Assembly: GCF_963678635.1 (NCBI RefSeq)
Contig: NC_087067.1
Coordinates: 38,535,682-38,599,681 of the forward strand
From: Symsagittifera roscoffensis
Taxonomy: Eukaryota > Xenacoelomorpha > Acoela > Convolutidae
DNA length: 64,000 nt
Direction: 5' to 3'
The translations under genes and the position numbers were made by a program. Numbering within the stretch: the stretch's first letter is position 1; each line of letters opens with the position of its first letter. Shown here one piece after another: positions 1-12,100 of the stretch. Below the pieces are notes generated by a model. That model was given only the letters and a program-made list of their open reading frames with translations. It was not told where the DNA came from and did no database searches.

Positions 1-540
1 GTTGTGATTTTAGCCTTCAAATACGGCTGCTCAAATTCTTGAAGTTTTCGAGATATGACATTTTTTCTTATTTTTTCAAAATATTTTCAGAAAACTTAAA
101 ATTTTTTTTTCAAAATTTCAAATTTCAACTCTTGAGTAGGGGGCTGTTAGAGTACTCTCAGGAGTTGCCAATCTTGCCTCTGTGACTTCTCAAATATTTG
201 TAGTTTTCCAGATGTGACATTTGTGATTTTTTGTAAAAAAATTTCAGAAAATTTGAATTTTTTTTCCAAAACTTGAAATTCCGAACCCTATAGTTGGGGA
301 CTGTCAGAGAACTCTCAGGAGTTGCAAATCTTGCGTCCAAATGCAACTGCTCAGTTGCTTTTAGCTTTCGAGATGTGACGTTTTTTTATTTTTTATAAAC
401 TTAGATTTAATAAAAAGTTTCAAGGTTTTATGGTTTTTTCAAAATTTGAATTGAAAAAAACTAATAAAAAAACTTCTGAAATTACCAACGCTGTAAAGTG
501 GTGCTGTCAGAATACCCTCAAAGGATGCAGATGTTTTTTC
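1..540. repeat. Diverged tandem repeat, about 160-bp unit, about three copies
   Basis: The motif 'gagatatgaca/agatgtgacg' recurs at about 50, 211 and 370, each time followed by a T-rich stretch and then by 'ctgt(t/c)agagtactctcaggagttg' or a variant. Copies are diverged. A further partial copy lies at about 1355-1430, so the array seems to have been split by the 540-1350 segment. No gene is visible. Confidence 0.6.
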
Positions 541-1430
541 CGATAAAGTCGGATTTTTTTGAGTTGTTAAAATTCGAAGCACGGAGGGTGCGTTATACGC
601 TAGTTAGTTTTGATAATAGTGCTCCCAACCTCAATATATTACTAAATAACACTGTTTATAATCCTGGCGTATTTTGCAAATATCATGGTGTTTTAGTTGA
701 CACTTACTTATCATTCACAATCCTATACCAAAAGTAAAATGTAAAATTGCGGAGGCATTTCATAAATGAGACATTTTGTTCCTAAATTAGTGGTGTTGAA
801 GTACTACAATTCAAACGTGAAGCCAACAATGCAAAATGGCTTATCGGCTTACGCTGGTATAAGCTTTGCTGTTTTGAACCAACTTTTAATGGTGCAACGG
901 AAACTTCTCAGAATGACTTACTCCAAAAGAAATTGAAACTATCGCTCGAGCATTTATCGACAAAAAATTCTTACTGTTCAAGAGCTCTAGGCGTATGATT
1001 TACTAAAACTTTGTTTTCGTTCTTTGAAAAAACGACACCCGACATCTTTTTTGAGTTCCACTTTTTCAGTATAAACCTTTGTTCATCTAACAAGAAAATC
1101 GAATTTCGTACATTTGAGCTTCCATTCTGTAACAATAAAAAGTAATGCGCATTGACATATGGAGGTTCCAAATTATTCTATTTTTAAGTGTCAAAAATCT
1201 ACTTCCTGACGAATTGGGTTTATGTCCAATAATGAAGAAATTTGTTCATAAGTTAAAGGATAATTACCTACTTGGCAATAATCATCTACTACATCGAATT
1301 TTTCAAATGTTTTTTCCCATAAAAAGAAAATTAAAACCTTTGAATAAATGCTATCAGCTGATTAGAGGTTGCAAATCTATCCTTAAAACACGGCTGTCTA
1401 ATTCTTCTTTGTTTTCGAAAAATTGCTTCA
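541..1430. other. Non-coding, no recognisable gene
   Basis: AT-rich sequence with only short open frames that show no domain, no codon bias and no plausible splice structure. The end at about 1300-1430 resembles the 1-540 tandem repeat. Confidence 0.5.
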
Positions 1431-2502
1431 TGACTTTCTCACGCGGAAGTTCTTCGCAGCAGCTATTTTTGAAACATATGAGCTACATTCCTTCGAGACT
1501 AGCTTTTGAACCTGAATAGCTTAGTTAACACTTAGATTCCTTGTCACTTCAATGATTAACTACCCCAAAATTTCAGTGTTCAAGTCCTTTCGCTGTCAAA
1601 CATGTTCTGACTTATCTTCATCTTGATCCTGTTGTTGTTGATGGCAGTCATCATAGAAAGAATTTATTTAAGTTAAGGAAGTTTCTTATTTTTAACAGTA
1701 TATCAATGTTAGCCTAAGGGTGCTTTATGTAAACGTCTCGCCATGTTTTTAATCTTATGTTTTTCATATTTAAAAAATGAATTAAAACAATGTATTTGCG
1801 AGAAGTTGCACTTTTTGTGAAATTTGAGTGATTTTTAATTTTTTTTAAATTTTAGTTTATAATGATAGTATATAAGATGTATTGCGCTTTTGTCGTGGTT
1901 TGAAAATACTGAGCATGTAAGTTAGGATTTCTTTTTAACTCAAATTCTTAATTGATTTTTTTAATTTTAAAAATGTAAGACTAAATTTATGGCGAGACGT
2001 ATACACAGTTTAGCCTTAAGCTAACCTTGATAAACTGTTAAATAACAGACATTTTTTTAACATAAATAAACAGATTTAAAAAAATAATTCACTTAAATTC
2101 TATTTTAAATCAAGAAGCATTTATAATCTTCACTTTCAAGGGTAGACTCTCAGTGGGTTTTTACTTTGCTTTTCGTCTATCCTATCCTTAGTCATTTTGA
2201 TTCTGCATCATGTTTGACGATGTTGTATAAAACTTGATTTGAGAGATATAAATTTTTCTTTTTTTTCTATGACTGCTATCAACAACAACAGGATCAAGAA
2301 GAAGCTATGTTAGATCATGTTTAACAGCGAAAGGACTTTGACAATGAAACCTTGAGGTAGTTAATCATTGAAGTCACGTAGAAGGAGGAAGCTGAAGATT
2401 TAACCAAGCTACTCATGTTTAAAAGCTAGTCTCGAAAGAATGTAACTCATATCTGTTTCAAAGAAAGTAGCTGCTGCGAAGAAATGCCGCAAGAGAAAGT
2501 CA
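1431..2502. repeat. 1.1-kb fold-back (large imperfect inverted repeat)
   Basis: The arms are reverse complements of each other about a centre near 1960. For example 'gatcctgttgttgttgat' at about 1624 matches 'atcaacaacaacaggatc' at about 2278, and 'agcgaaaggactt', 'ggtagttaatcattgaagt' and 'agctagtctcgaa' on the right all have counterparts on the left. The pairing continues inward ('ggcgagacgt', 'gctaac.ttgat'). Arms are roughly 500 bp with scattered mismatches and small indels. No transposase frame is visible, so this is best read as a non-autonomous fold-back DNA element or an old inverted duplication. Confidence 0.8.
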
Positions 2503-4514
2503 AAGTGTACATTGCAATCTTGTATGCATGTAAGCTGCAAATTTCAGAATTCTGGAAATTATCTCATCTGTCAAATTTCGGACCTCCAACCGATTTCGTA
2601 AATTCTCTGATATAAACTGTGATTAGATCATTACTAGTAAAAAAAAATTACGCAAATATACGGTTTTTACTTCTAGCAGCTGCCACCTTCAAAGGTGTGG
2701 TTTTCAATGTTAATGAAGGAACTGAACTTTCACCTGCAAAGCTTGGCTCGAATAGTTTTTGTCGTTGATTTTACCGGAAAACCTTTGAAATGTTCTTCTC
2801 GCTCAGTTTCGTTGGGCAATTTGACATATGATTTTTTTAGTGTCATTCTAAATTCATTGGTTTATGGAAAGGCAAATAACATTCTTTAGTAGACCGTTTG
2901 CAAATTGCCTGAAAATGGAGCTTGGCTTAAAGTTTAGTTAAGTGTCATTGAATCCTAAAATACTCTTATATCTAATAGCAAAAGGAGTGCATTCATACTC
3001 ATGAGGAATGCACATATAAATGCCCTTAGGTAGATATGATTTTTTTAAGTTCAATTCATTGCTAGAAAGTCAGCAAAATGCACTCTCCAATTATGAAAAT
3101 TGAAATGGCGCAACAAAGGTATCGATTTCTAGTTTCAAAAATGGAATTTATTTTTTAAATTTCCCAGTTGAAGAAACATTTTTCCTAATTATTCAGTTTT
3201 CTCAAATTTGTTCAATTCAAACAGCTGGAAGGCCATATTTTTTTGTTTTGAAATTCAGAAGTTGAATTTGTTTTGAAACGAGTCATTTTTTTTGCGTTTG
3301 TTGACTCTTTTCCAACTGTCTGTTGGCCATTTTTAATTGTTTCTGTTTCAGTAAAACCTTTTTAACGAAACCTTGCGATCAGCAAGGGTGTTGCAACCGG
3401 GTGCTAGACTTTGTCCCGTAAATAACTTTGTTCAAAGAATAGTCACTTTAATAGGAGTGTTAAATATATTCGCTGACATGCCCAATTTTTCTACGCTTGC
3501 GATTAGTAAGCGTTATCAAATCGGAACATAAGTTTTTTTCGTGCTCACAACTTGTTTAACAGAATCACTTGAATCCCTGGAATATTGGTTTATAATGAAT
3601 TCAATTTTCTATGCGTGTCTGACTCTTAGCCTGGAGGTGAAGAATACGGCTTGGACGCCCAGGATCGTGGGTTTGAATCTGATCAGGAATGTGTTGTCGG
3701 CTTGGTTGCCACATCGTAGAATTGATTTTCTTGCGCAATTTCCAATGTAGTTGCTTTTAGTTTTTTTGAATTACTCCTGCAATTTTTAATTTTACTAGCC
3801 TTGATTTCTTATTTTTAGCTGTTTTTTTTTCTTTCAAAATTTACTTTCGGCGCAAACGATTTCAGCTTATATTTTATTTGCTTGGTGAACTAATATGGGG
3901 TCATTTCAAGGGAAGAGTATGTCTCAGGCTTCATTTCGGATCGCACAAAATAAGGAAACTTTTGGAATAGAATTTTTGGTTCCAAGTTTTTCATGAAAAC
4001 TTTCGGTTCTTCGGGAAAAAACTTAAATTAATACAAGCTCTTTTGTTCGCTATATATTAGTTCCTTCACGCTCTTCCGAAAGTTGGATTAAAATAATCGT
4101 TATTTGGCTGAATCAGAGAAATCTGAAGGGAAGGAGCGACAAGGTTCTTTGCTGAGAAGCTCTGTTTCTGTTTTGTTTTTGGTCTCGTAAATTTATGGGC
4201 TCAAAAGTGTTTTTCCTTTCTCAAATAACAGGCACTGATTATATAAGACGTTATACCAACAAATTTTGAGTTGAAGTATAGGCTCTGTAAGTAGGTACAG
4301 GATGCTTCACCACCTCAGCCCTAAAAGTAAATACTCTTAATATCTGCACAAACAGTTTGAACAATCAGAGTATTATCACCCGTTTGTTCCAAATGTTTTT
4401 ATATCTGTAATTTGCTTTTCAGATAGTGCAATACTTCAAGTTTGATTTCGAATTTTGATTTGGACAAGTGTTTACCTTTCAGACGTTGTTAGTGTGAAGA
4501 GAGTGAATACAAGC
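2503..4514. other. Intergenic, repeat fragments only
   Basis: About 3060-3340 carries a diverged copy of the R1 dispersed repeat described at 7440. About 3625-3690 resembles a tRNA-derived SINE body ('ttagcctggaggtg' like an A box; 'gggtttgaatct' like a B box). No supported gene is seen. The first exon and promoter of the next gene must begin close to 4500. Confidence 0.45.
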
Positions 4515-5906
4515 ATGGCTGAGATTCTGTTTTTCTTGCAGACCAACTTGGAGATGGTCATTACAGTGTGGTCCTTTGTCACAATAGGCAAGTAGACGGA
4601 AAAAATTTATTTCTTCAAAATTACCACTGAAGTTTAGGATTTTTTCTAGTTAAATGGTACCTTACACCGAATCCTATTCTCATGTTTATTGTCAATTCAA
4701 GTTTTTAGGTACAGTCAAAATATTAAAAACCTAGCAATAAATATTTTATTAACGGTTCAAGGAACTGTTTCCAAGAGATCTTGAAAAACAATTTTTGTGG
4801 ATCTCCTCGAAATTGTGGAACATTGAAGGGCGGATAATCAATTTTTTTGCGGGTACTTTACATTCAAAGATCATTAAGATGATCTTTACTTCTAAAAAAC
4901 TCCCCAATATTGTCACTAGAAGTTTCCGATTTTCGTTTTCGATGAGATTGAAGCATAGCCAGATCCAGTTTTTATTATATTGGAATTAAGTTAATTGACA
5001 AATTTATAATGCGATATTGATATACGAGAATTAGAATTTAATGAATTGCATAAATTATGATTTTTTTTGGTTTATAGGGATGCTGTGGCTTTTTACCATC
5101 CTATGTTTGGTGGACTTCTCCATTCTGGGTATTTATCTGTTGCTGCTGGCCCTATGTACAACCACTATCGAGTGTAGCAAATTCGTCCAGAGGTTCATGT
5201 GCTGTCCAGAGTCCAGCATACCCTACAAAATGTTCCAAGTGAGTACTTAAAGTATAAGCAGTTTTAATGGAAACAAAAATGAAATTTGAAATGCTATTAC
5301 TATCTTTAAAAATTTGTGCAGTTAACCTTACAAAAGCGTCTCATATTAATTTCGCCAATTTAGGCATGTTTGGCTGAAATCTGAACGAAAGATTTGCTGA
5401 AATGAATAGCAGCAAATGGTTAAATGTAATTCAATCAGATGTTTAGCTCAACATAAATGATCTGCAGTTACTAATCATGACATATCGTGATTCTATATCA
5501 GATAGTCTTTTTTACTAGTTGTTTGTTTGTAGCTTGTAGAAAATCCGGCGAGTCTGTTCTGACGCGGGTGATCTTCGAAGTAGTGGAATCATAAAAAAAA
5601 CTAGTTTCCGGTAAATTGATTATCATAAAGCTACGTTTTGTTCAGGCTTTGCTGTGGCTTAACACTTGGAAGCGAGCTCTGTTCTATCTCGTGGCCACCC
5701 TGATTCTCCTTTTCATGGTCATTCTCAATCTATGGTCTCTATTCCTGTTCATAGTTCTGGCAGGTCTAGCTGGACTCTACTTCTACCAGTGGTATGCGTC
5801 CAGGAACCAGTCTAACAACCAGGACGCCGAAAAAGGCTTTGATGGAGGAGCTGCTGGTGGACCTCCACCGGCTAACCCAGCTGCATCCGGATACTCCGGA
5901 TACTGA
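4515..5906 (+). CDS. TMEM72-like four-pass membrane protein (3 exons)
   Basis: Exons 4515-4587, 5078-5238 and 5646-5906 join in phase into about 164 residues. Intron 1 uses a GC donor (AG|GCAAGT) and acceptor TTTATAG; intron 2 is GTGAGT...TTGTTCAG. Four hydrophobic stretches can be read: around 10-30, 31-55, then after a conserved-looking 'ECSKFVQRFMCC' loop the 'LNTWKRALFY' segment leads into two further membrane spans. The tail is hydrophilic and Gly/Pro/Ala-rich and ends SGYSGY. The layout (short N-terminus, cysteine loop, 'WKRALFY'-type entry into helix 3, cytoplasmic tail) resembles TMEM72 and, more distantly, the Flower/CACFD1 family; I recall no firm biochemical role for TMEM72. The start is the only in-frame Met upstream of the first span. 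Existence of the gene is well supported, the family name less so. Confidence 0.75.
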
Positions 5907-6838
5907 AGTTTGAAGTCTCTGGCAATAGCTAAAATATATGTAAAAAGTGGACTGGCTAGTTAAATGGGCTTACAAAAGCAAATGGGCAGGCAATTATTTA
6001 CAAGGTCAACAAACTATACAGGGCTAGCGAGCACACCTTCAATTTTTGTTGCTAAAGATTTGCAAAGATTCCCCCTTTGGATAGTTTTACGATATCCATT
6101 TTTGGCTTGCCAACCTCAAAAATTTTCTTAAGTCGCCTTAGGAGCCAATAACACAAAGTTGGAGGGGCGAGTGCTTGTCATGAAAGCAATTGTTTAGTCA
6201 ATTTTTTTTAATTTTGCCAAGAAGCGTCACATTGAGCCTGTTTTTTTTTCTAAAAAATTGCCTCTGGAAAATAAATTGAGCGACCTAAAAAATGAAAGGT
6301 CGACGAACTTTTCTGCGCATGACACTGTAAAAATATGATGATTTGAAATAATTGTCGAACTGTTTGCATTTAGCTTTAATTCTCGGCCATTGCCCCTTCT
6401 ATAACGCCTTGCATTTCAGTTGTAGACTCATACTTGAGTTCAAACCTCATCCGCAAATGTTTTGTATCCGTTTCTTGTACTTTACTCACTAAGTAGGCTT
6501 GAAATGATTCAGTTTGTATGTATTTATCTTTTTTGCTTTACAGGTTTTTGGCCTATACTATTTGAATTAGAAATTAATATTTAATTTTATTATAATACCC
6601 AAATATATTTAATACAAAATGTAGAATGAAATCTATGCCAATGAAGAATTGAAAGTAAGCTTTCATAATTCCGCACAATTTGTCAATTTTCCAACTACTC
6701 GAAGTCTACCTACTCATACCTCATTGCTCTCTCAGAATAACTTTGACTTCTCCTAAGTAGATGTAATTTTCGCTTGTATGTTTCTCTTTTGTAAATAATA
6801 TAACGAATCCTTTCTGTGAAATGATCTGCCTAATAAAT
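5907..6838 (+). other. Probable 3'UTR of the TMEM72-like gene, with repeat insertion
   Basis: Two AATAAA signals follow the stop, at 6270-6275 and 6833-6838. About 6010-6330 is a diverged copy of the R2 repeat (compare 20810-21130, 43625-43930 and 53010-53400), recognised by 'ccccctttggatagtttta.gatatccatttttgg' and 'aggtcgacgaa'. Confidence 0.5.
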
Positions 6839-7439
6839 CTTCTTGATTAACAATTTTTTTTCAATTAAGCTACCTAACTGGAAGGTTTTTGTAACTTGTT
6901 GAGAGTTGGACCCTCTGCTTGGACGCGGACAGAAAAGGATTGATACGTTTTGCTCAAAAATCTTTTCCCCGAGCAAACGCTTTTGAAATAGTGCTCATTT
7001 TGGTCACAATTTTGTTGTATGGAATTGGCATTTATCAAACTAGACATTCCAATTAACTATGCAGGTGAACTATGCTTTCCAATTACAAGCAGAATTTTAA
7101 TGTGAGTGTGTTCGAGTTTCGACAGGGATTAAAATTTTCAAAAATCCAGAGTAATGAAAAAAATTACCTATTAATCAAATTTTTCCCTCATTGGGTTAGT
7201 TGAATGGAAAAAGTGTCAATCATAAAAGATAATTGACATGTAAAATATTAATCGTTTTTGGGTTCATCACTTTTCCATTGAATGAAAATTTTTTAGAACC
7301 ATTTTCCAGCTTTGCTGCTTTTACATCTCATCTTCTGTCAGTCAGTTTGCCATGCTAGGTCTAAATTGCATTTGAAGTAATTTCATCTAAGTTGGCCTCG
7401 AACTGATTTTTTATGACTTTAATATGAGCAGTTCAGACT

Positions 7440-7840
7440 CTAATATGTCTCGATGATTTTTTTTCCAGGAAAAGTTAAAATTTGTTCAGGCTCAAGTTCA
7501 CTTTTTTGCGATGTGACTTTAGATTTCTTTGTAATTTTAGTTCAATTTCTTTGTTGAAAGGAAGGCAAAATTCACTATCGAAAAGCGAAAGTGTAAAGGT
7601 CACGAAAAACGTGATCGACTTCTTATTTCGAAAATGGAATTTATCAAAAAAGGTGTCAACCATAATTTGCTCTAGAAATTCAGCGAGCTTCAAGGCATTT
7701 TTTTTGGAAATTTTAAAGTAGAGAATTTTTCACAAAAAAAAACAAGAAAGGATTTTTTTCTGTTTATTTGCGTTCATTGACTCTTTTTCAACTGTTTGTT
7801 GGCTATGTTTTTAATTGTTGAACTCGCATTTTTGAAACTT
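7440..7840 (+). repeat. Dispersed repeat R1 (about 400 bp)
   Basis: R1 is recognised by this ordered set: 'gtggtttgat', 'tcaatttcttt', 'actattgaacagcgaaa', 'gtaaagg.cacgaaaaacgt', 'gatcgactt', 'ttcgaaagtggaattt', 'tttcccagcgg', 'gtgtcaatcataa', 'aattcaaagagcttcaaggc', then 'cattgactctttt.caactgt'. Further copies lie at about 3060, 14420, 15350, 17990, 18440, 36290, 36860, 38000, 38490 and 46010. No conserved protein frame is seen. Confidence 0.65.
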
Positions 7841-8039
7841 TCTTAGTTGCTTCTGGTAAGGCTCTTAGTAAAATTGATCACAAAAAAGACCCAGGAAGCT
7901 CAAGAGCTGATCAGACAAAAACTGATTGGTCAATACGAAGTTGAACATCAACTTTAATTGAAATTTTTTGTGCAATTAGAAGGTTCATATATGTTCAGAC
8001 ATTTTTTTGTTCCGACCATTTGAAAAATGGAGAGGAACT

Positions 8040-8490
8040 TTGTATTCGGGTGTGTTTTAGTGTATTTTTATTTTCCACGCAAAATCAGGTACCATAAATA
8101 ATAATGGGTCGAGTGATATACCATAATAAAGCCCTTTCAGTGGTGATTCAAACGACATTCAAAAATTTCCAAAAAGTTGTCCCAATATCGAGAAAAACAG
8201 GTTTAAGAATTCCGATTTTTAGTCTTAATTCGAGCATATAATGTAAGCGAGCAGGCTTACAATTGCTTATTTTTGCCTTTTTTAGGCCGTGAAAATTTAG
8301 TTATACTCAACTTAAGTTGTTTTTGGAAGCTTTTTGTAGCGCCATTTGGGAATTGAAAACTTTGAACTCAAAAAAACTTACTCAAAAGTTTTTTTGTATT
8401 CATTTTTCTACAAAAGTTCAGTGTGCCTTTTTTGAGACTGTCGAATATTGCTAATTTCAAGTTTTTTTGCTTAGATCGTTTTATCACAAC
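8040..8490. other. Intergenic or 5' intronic, nothing recognisable
   Basis: AT-rich sequence without a supported exon or a repeat I can place. Confidence 0.35.
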
Positions 8491-8598
8491 GCGCAGAAAA
8501 ATCACACTAATTTGAAAAAATTATATATCTTTTTTTAGACTCTGGTCGGAACATTCTGTGCTACTTGCAAAGTAACCCGCTATCCTTGTTATTGTTAG
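8490..8598 (+). repeat. Acceptor-proximal repeat R3, copy 1
   Basis: 'acaacgcgcagaaaaatcac' through 'gtcggaacattctgtgctac' to 'ctatccttgttattgttag'. The same string with variations occurs at 28030-28155 and 15765-15859, in both cases ending at a formin splice acceptor. Confidence 0.6.
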
Positions 8599-8622
8599 GC
8601 CTGCCTTATTAGACAAACCGAC

Positions 8623-8679
8623 ATGTCTGGTACTGTGAGAAATGTTGCACAAATGTTCACGGCTAACTTTTACAAGCGG
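8623..8679 (+). CDS. Possible alternative first coding exon of the formin gene
   Basis: After an acceptor-like 'attgttag' there is an ATG followed by 19 codons ending in a GTAAAA donor at phase 0. That is the phase needed to join the formin exon at 9544. The reading begins MSGTVRNVAQMF. It is short, so chance cannot be excluded; the 9102 exon is the preferred start. Confidence 0.25.
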
Positions 8680-9101
8680 GTAAAAATAGTCTGCTAATTA
8701 TAGCTTCGGCTAATTAGCTCGTTCTGCTTTTAGACCCTTTCTGATCTTGGACTATTCTGTTCAGATCACCCCTTCCCAATATGCCAGGGTTTTAAATATC
8801 TGTCATTATGGATTCGAGCAAGACTGTCCAGATATAATAATAAAATTGAAGGAAATTATCAGGATATCAAAAGTAATATGAATCATGTAACTAACGCTTT
8901 TGCAATAGTGCCATGGCTGTTTTAAATAACATTACAGGAAAGATGGGTAATGTTGTGTCATTCAATTCAGTTTTTTGTGCTTCATTTTAATTGTCTTTCA
9001 GATAGTATGGCCCATTTTTCATGACAACAAACGAGAGTTGACTTAGATTTCAAAGTATTTTTGAAGATGTGCAGTGGATAATCTGAAAGGCTTCGACTAA
9101 A

Positions 9102-12100
9102 ATGAAGAAACGGAAAGATAAGAATGTGAGTATCGTGCGAAGTGCGTTCATTCATCGATTTTAATCTGCAATAAAGGATAGTTTTGGCTTATTTTTATCT
9201 GGCAATAAGTAGATAATGTTGGCTTATTTTCCAGAACACTTATATGAGTTATGGAAAGGACCATAACTTAACTTAGTCAAGTTGTCTCCAGGAAAGTTGA
9301 AACTTTTTGTAAGTTTCAATTTTATAAGTTTCAATAAGTTAGAAAGAAAACACCTTTTTGATTTTACTATGTATGAAATCCGCGCTCTCTGTATAGTGTA
9401 ATAAATTAATGCTCTGAATTTCAACTGAAAATAAGTCAAAATTTGATTTTAAATTCTAAGTTCCAACTTTGAGTTTGAGTTTAACAACAAAAGTAAACCT
9501 TTGAAAGTGGAAAGTGTTATCCAATTGTTTCTGTTGGTTAAAGAGAAATCAAAGCACTCTAGTCGGTATCCCCGAGGCGCTCAATGGAGATGGCAAGGGG
9601 GAGTCCAGGAACCAGACTGTGTTCGGAATATCAGATGCATATGGGTCTGCAGAAGGAGGGGGAGGTGATGTGGGTGGGGGCAAGAGCATTCGTGAGAGGA
9701 TCAAGTATCTGCAGGAGAATGACCAGGAAAAGTACACTCTACTGCTGAAAAGAGCATTCGTAAGTCAATTAAAAGAAATAATATTGTTCATTTTTGCCAT
9801 GAATCAAGCAAGCTAATTAATTCATAGTATCATGCTCAGTTGGTTTGAGCGCTCTTATGTTTACGTTTTTGCTATGAAAAACCTGCAAATTTTTGAACTC
9901 CGAGAAAATCAGCTGTCGAAAATGATAATTTTTTTGTGTTAATGCACAAAGCATTGGTTCTGTAATTTTTTCATCACAAAGTAATTACAATAAAATCATA
10001 ACATGTGATGTTTCGTGTGATTTTTACAGGAGAGCATGAATCTCGGGGGCAAACTGGAGGAGCTGATGAAGGCCAAGAAAGGGGGAGGTGCTACGACTAG
10101 TGCTATAGATATGGACAAGTTCGTACTCGCATTTGCCACTCAGAAACCACTCGAGCTCCTAAAGATAGAAGGTCGGTGTTACGAGACGATAATTAACGCG
10201 AGAAATTGTCCAAACTGCAGGAGCAGATTAAAAGAGAGAACCTTTGCTACTCTTTATACAATTATATCTTCTATTGATCGGACATGCGATTTTTCTAAAG
10301 GCTCTATATTTTTTGTTGGGAAAAAGCCAATTAGATTTTCGTTGGACGATGTAAAATATGGCCAATGAATGAAAAAGATGGAGAATGATGAGAAATGATT
10401 TAATGCCCCTTAGACACGGTTATAATTTCATTAACAGTTGTTGACTTGACTAGCTGGAGTTTTATTTGCCGACACTCACTCACATCAACTTTATTAATTA
10501 GCACTTTAAGCGAGTGTTTTGTATTATTGATGAGTTTTACTACTTGAAGGTCTGGCCAATGCGAACTCGAGTGAAGTGGCAGTTGGGGCGGAGGGAGGGG
10601 ACGAAGAGAGGAAGGATGCCCCTCAGCACTTCAAGAATCAGCTGCACACCATCAAGAACAAAAGCATAGAGGAGATGTCTGACTTGATGAAGGAACTCTC
10701 ACAGGTCCTCAGATACTGCACAGTCGAGTAAGTAGACAGAAATAATCATTCATCGTGAAATCGGAGAAATGATCTGAAAGACTTAAGCACTATAGATTTG
10801 GGTTTTTACAAGGTCTTATAGGGTTTTTATGAATGCTTGGCGTCAGAAAATAGTGTAGCTTTACATCTTGAAGTACATGTGACGTTTTTTTTTCTTGTCG
10901 CGTTGTTTTTTCGAAAAAGATATAGGGCCGCATACATATATATGATGATGATTTAATAATACTACAAATTACGAAAACTGGCATATGTTTCAGCTGGATA
11001 CGCAATTTTGGTGAAGACGGGCTTGTTGGAATCATGAAAGCACTCAAGTTAGTACATATCTTTATATCTTGTTTTATTGTCATTTGTTCTAATGCTTCGA
11101 TGGTATCAAAGTCTGCCGTTATGGAGATATTGCTCCGTTGCTTGTCAATTGATTATATAAAGGCCCACGCTATCCGGTATTTTTTTGACTGATGGGTTTA
11201 CGTATGGTCTGATTGTTTCAGACGTGCGTTCGAACTAGAGAAAGAAAAAGAAAAGCCTATAAAAAAAGAGAAGGACCACTTCACAGAGACCAAACTGAAC
11301 ACTCTCCGCTCCCTGCGATGCATGTGTAACTGCAAAGCAGGTCTAGTCGTATTTCTGGACACGTACTCTGGACTCTCCCAGAGCGTGGCTTTGGGTACAG
11401 ATAACATGAGCAAACAGCGGGAACAGGAAAGGGAGAGGATGTTTTTGAATCTGGGCTACATCGTGATGTGCTTGGGCTGGGATCCGACGTCCGAGGCAAA
11501 ACAGACACTTACTCTGGAGACGCTACAGTTCCTAGCACCGCTAATGGGAATCAAACTCAGTGACCAATACATGTAATGACTCATTTTCAAGGACCTTGCG
11601 ATAATTTCCAAAGATTGCGTTTGATGGCTCATCGTGATGCGAAATAACATGAAAAAACAAAAATGCGGTATCTCTGTGTGTTGCAGTTGCTGCCATACAG
11701 CAGTTAGCGCAAGTTTTGGGGTTATTAAGGCTCGAACTTCGTTTTCTTTTGAACAAAATTGGTAAAATTTGCAGGTATCCTATTGTACTGGAGGCATTTT
11801 CGGCTGCTGAGACAATCAGGAGAAGAGACGACGACAACTTTTTGATCAATTTGGAAAAATACGAGCGATTCACACCCTTAGCAAACATGTTGGACATATA
11901 CGCCAAAGATGTGAACGACAGTTCTCTCATGGAGAAGCCCTTTCCGGATCAGAAACCAGAAGACGGATCAAATCCGCCAGAACCGGACTACGCCAACGAG
12001 ATCAAAAGATACCCCAATGGACTCAAAATTATTGTGAGTTTTTGTTTTCTGGTTTTCTGGTTAAGACTTACATGCCTTTTTTGGTTGTTTTTCTGGGCTG

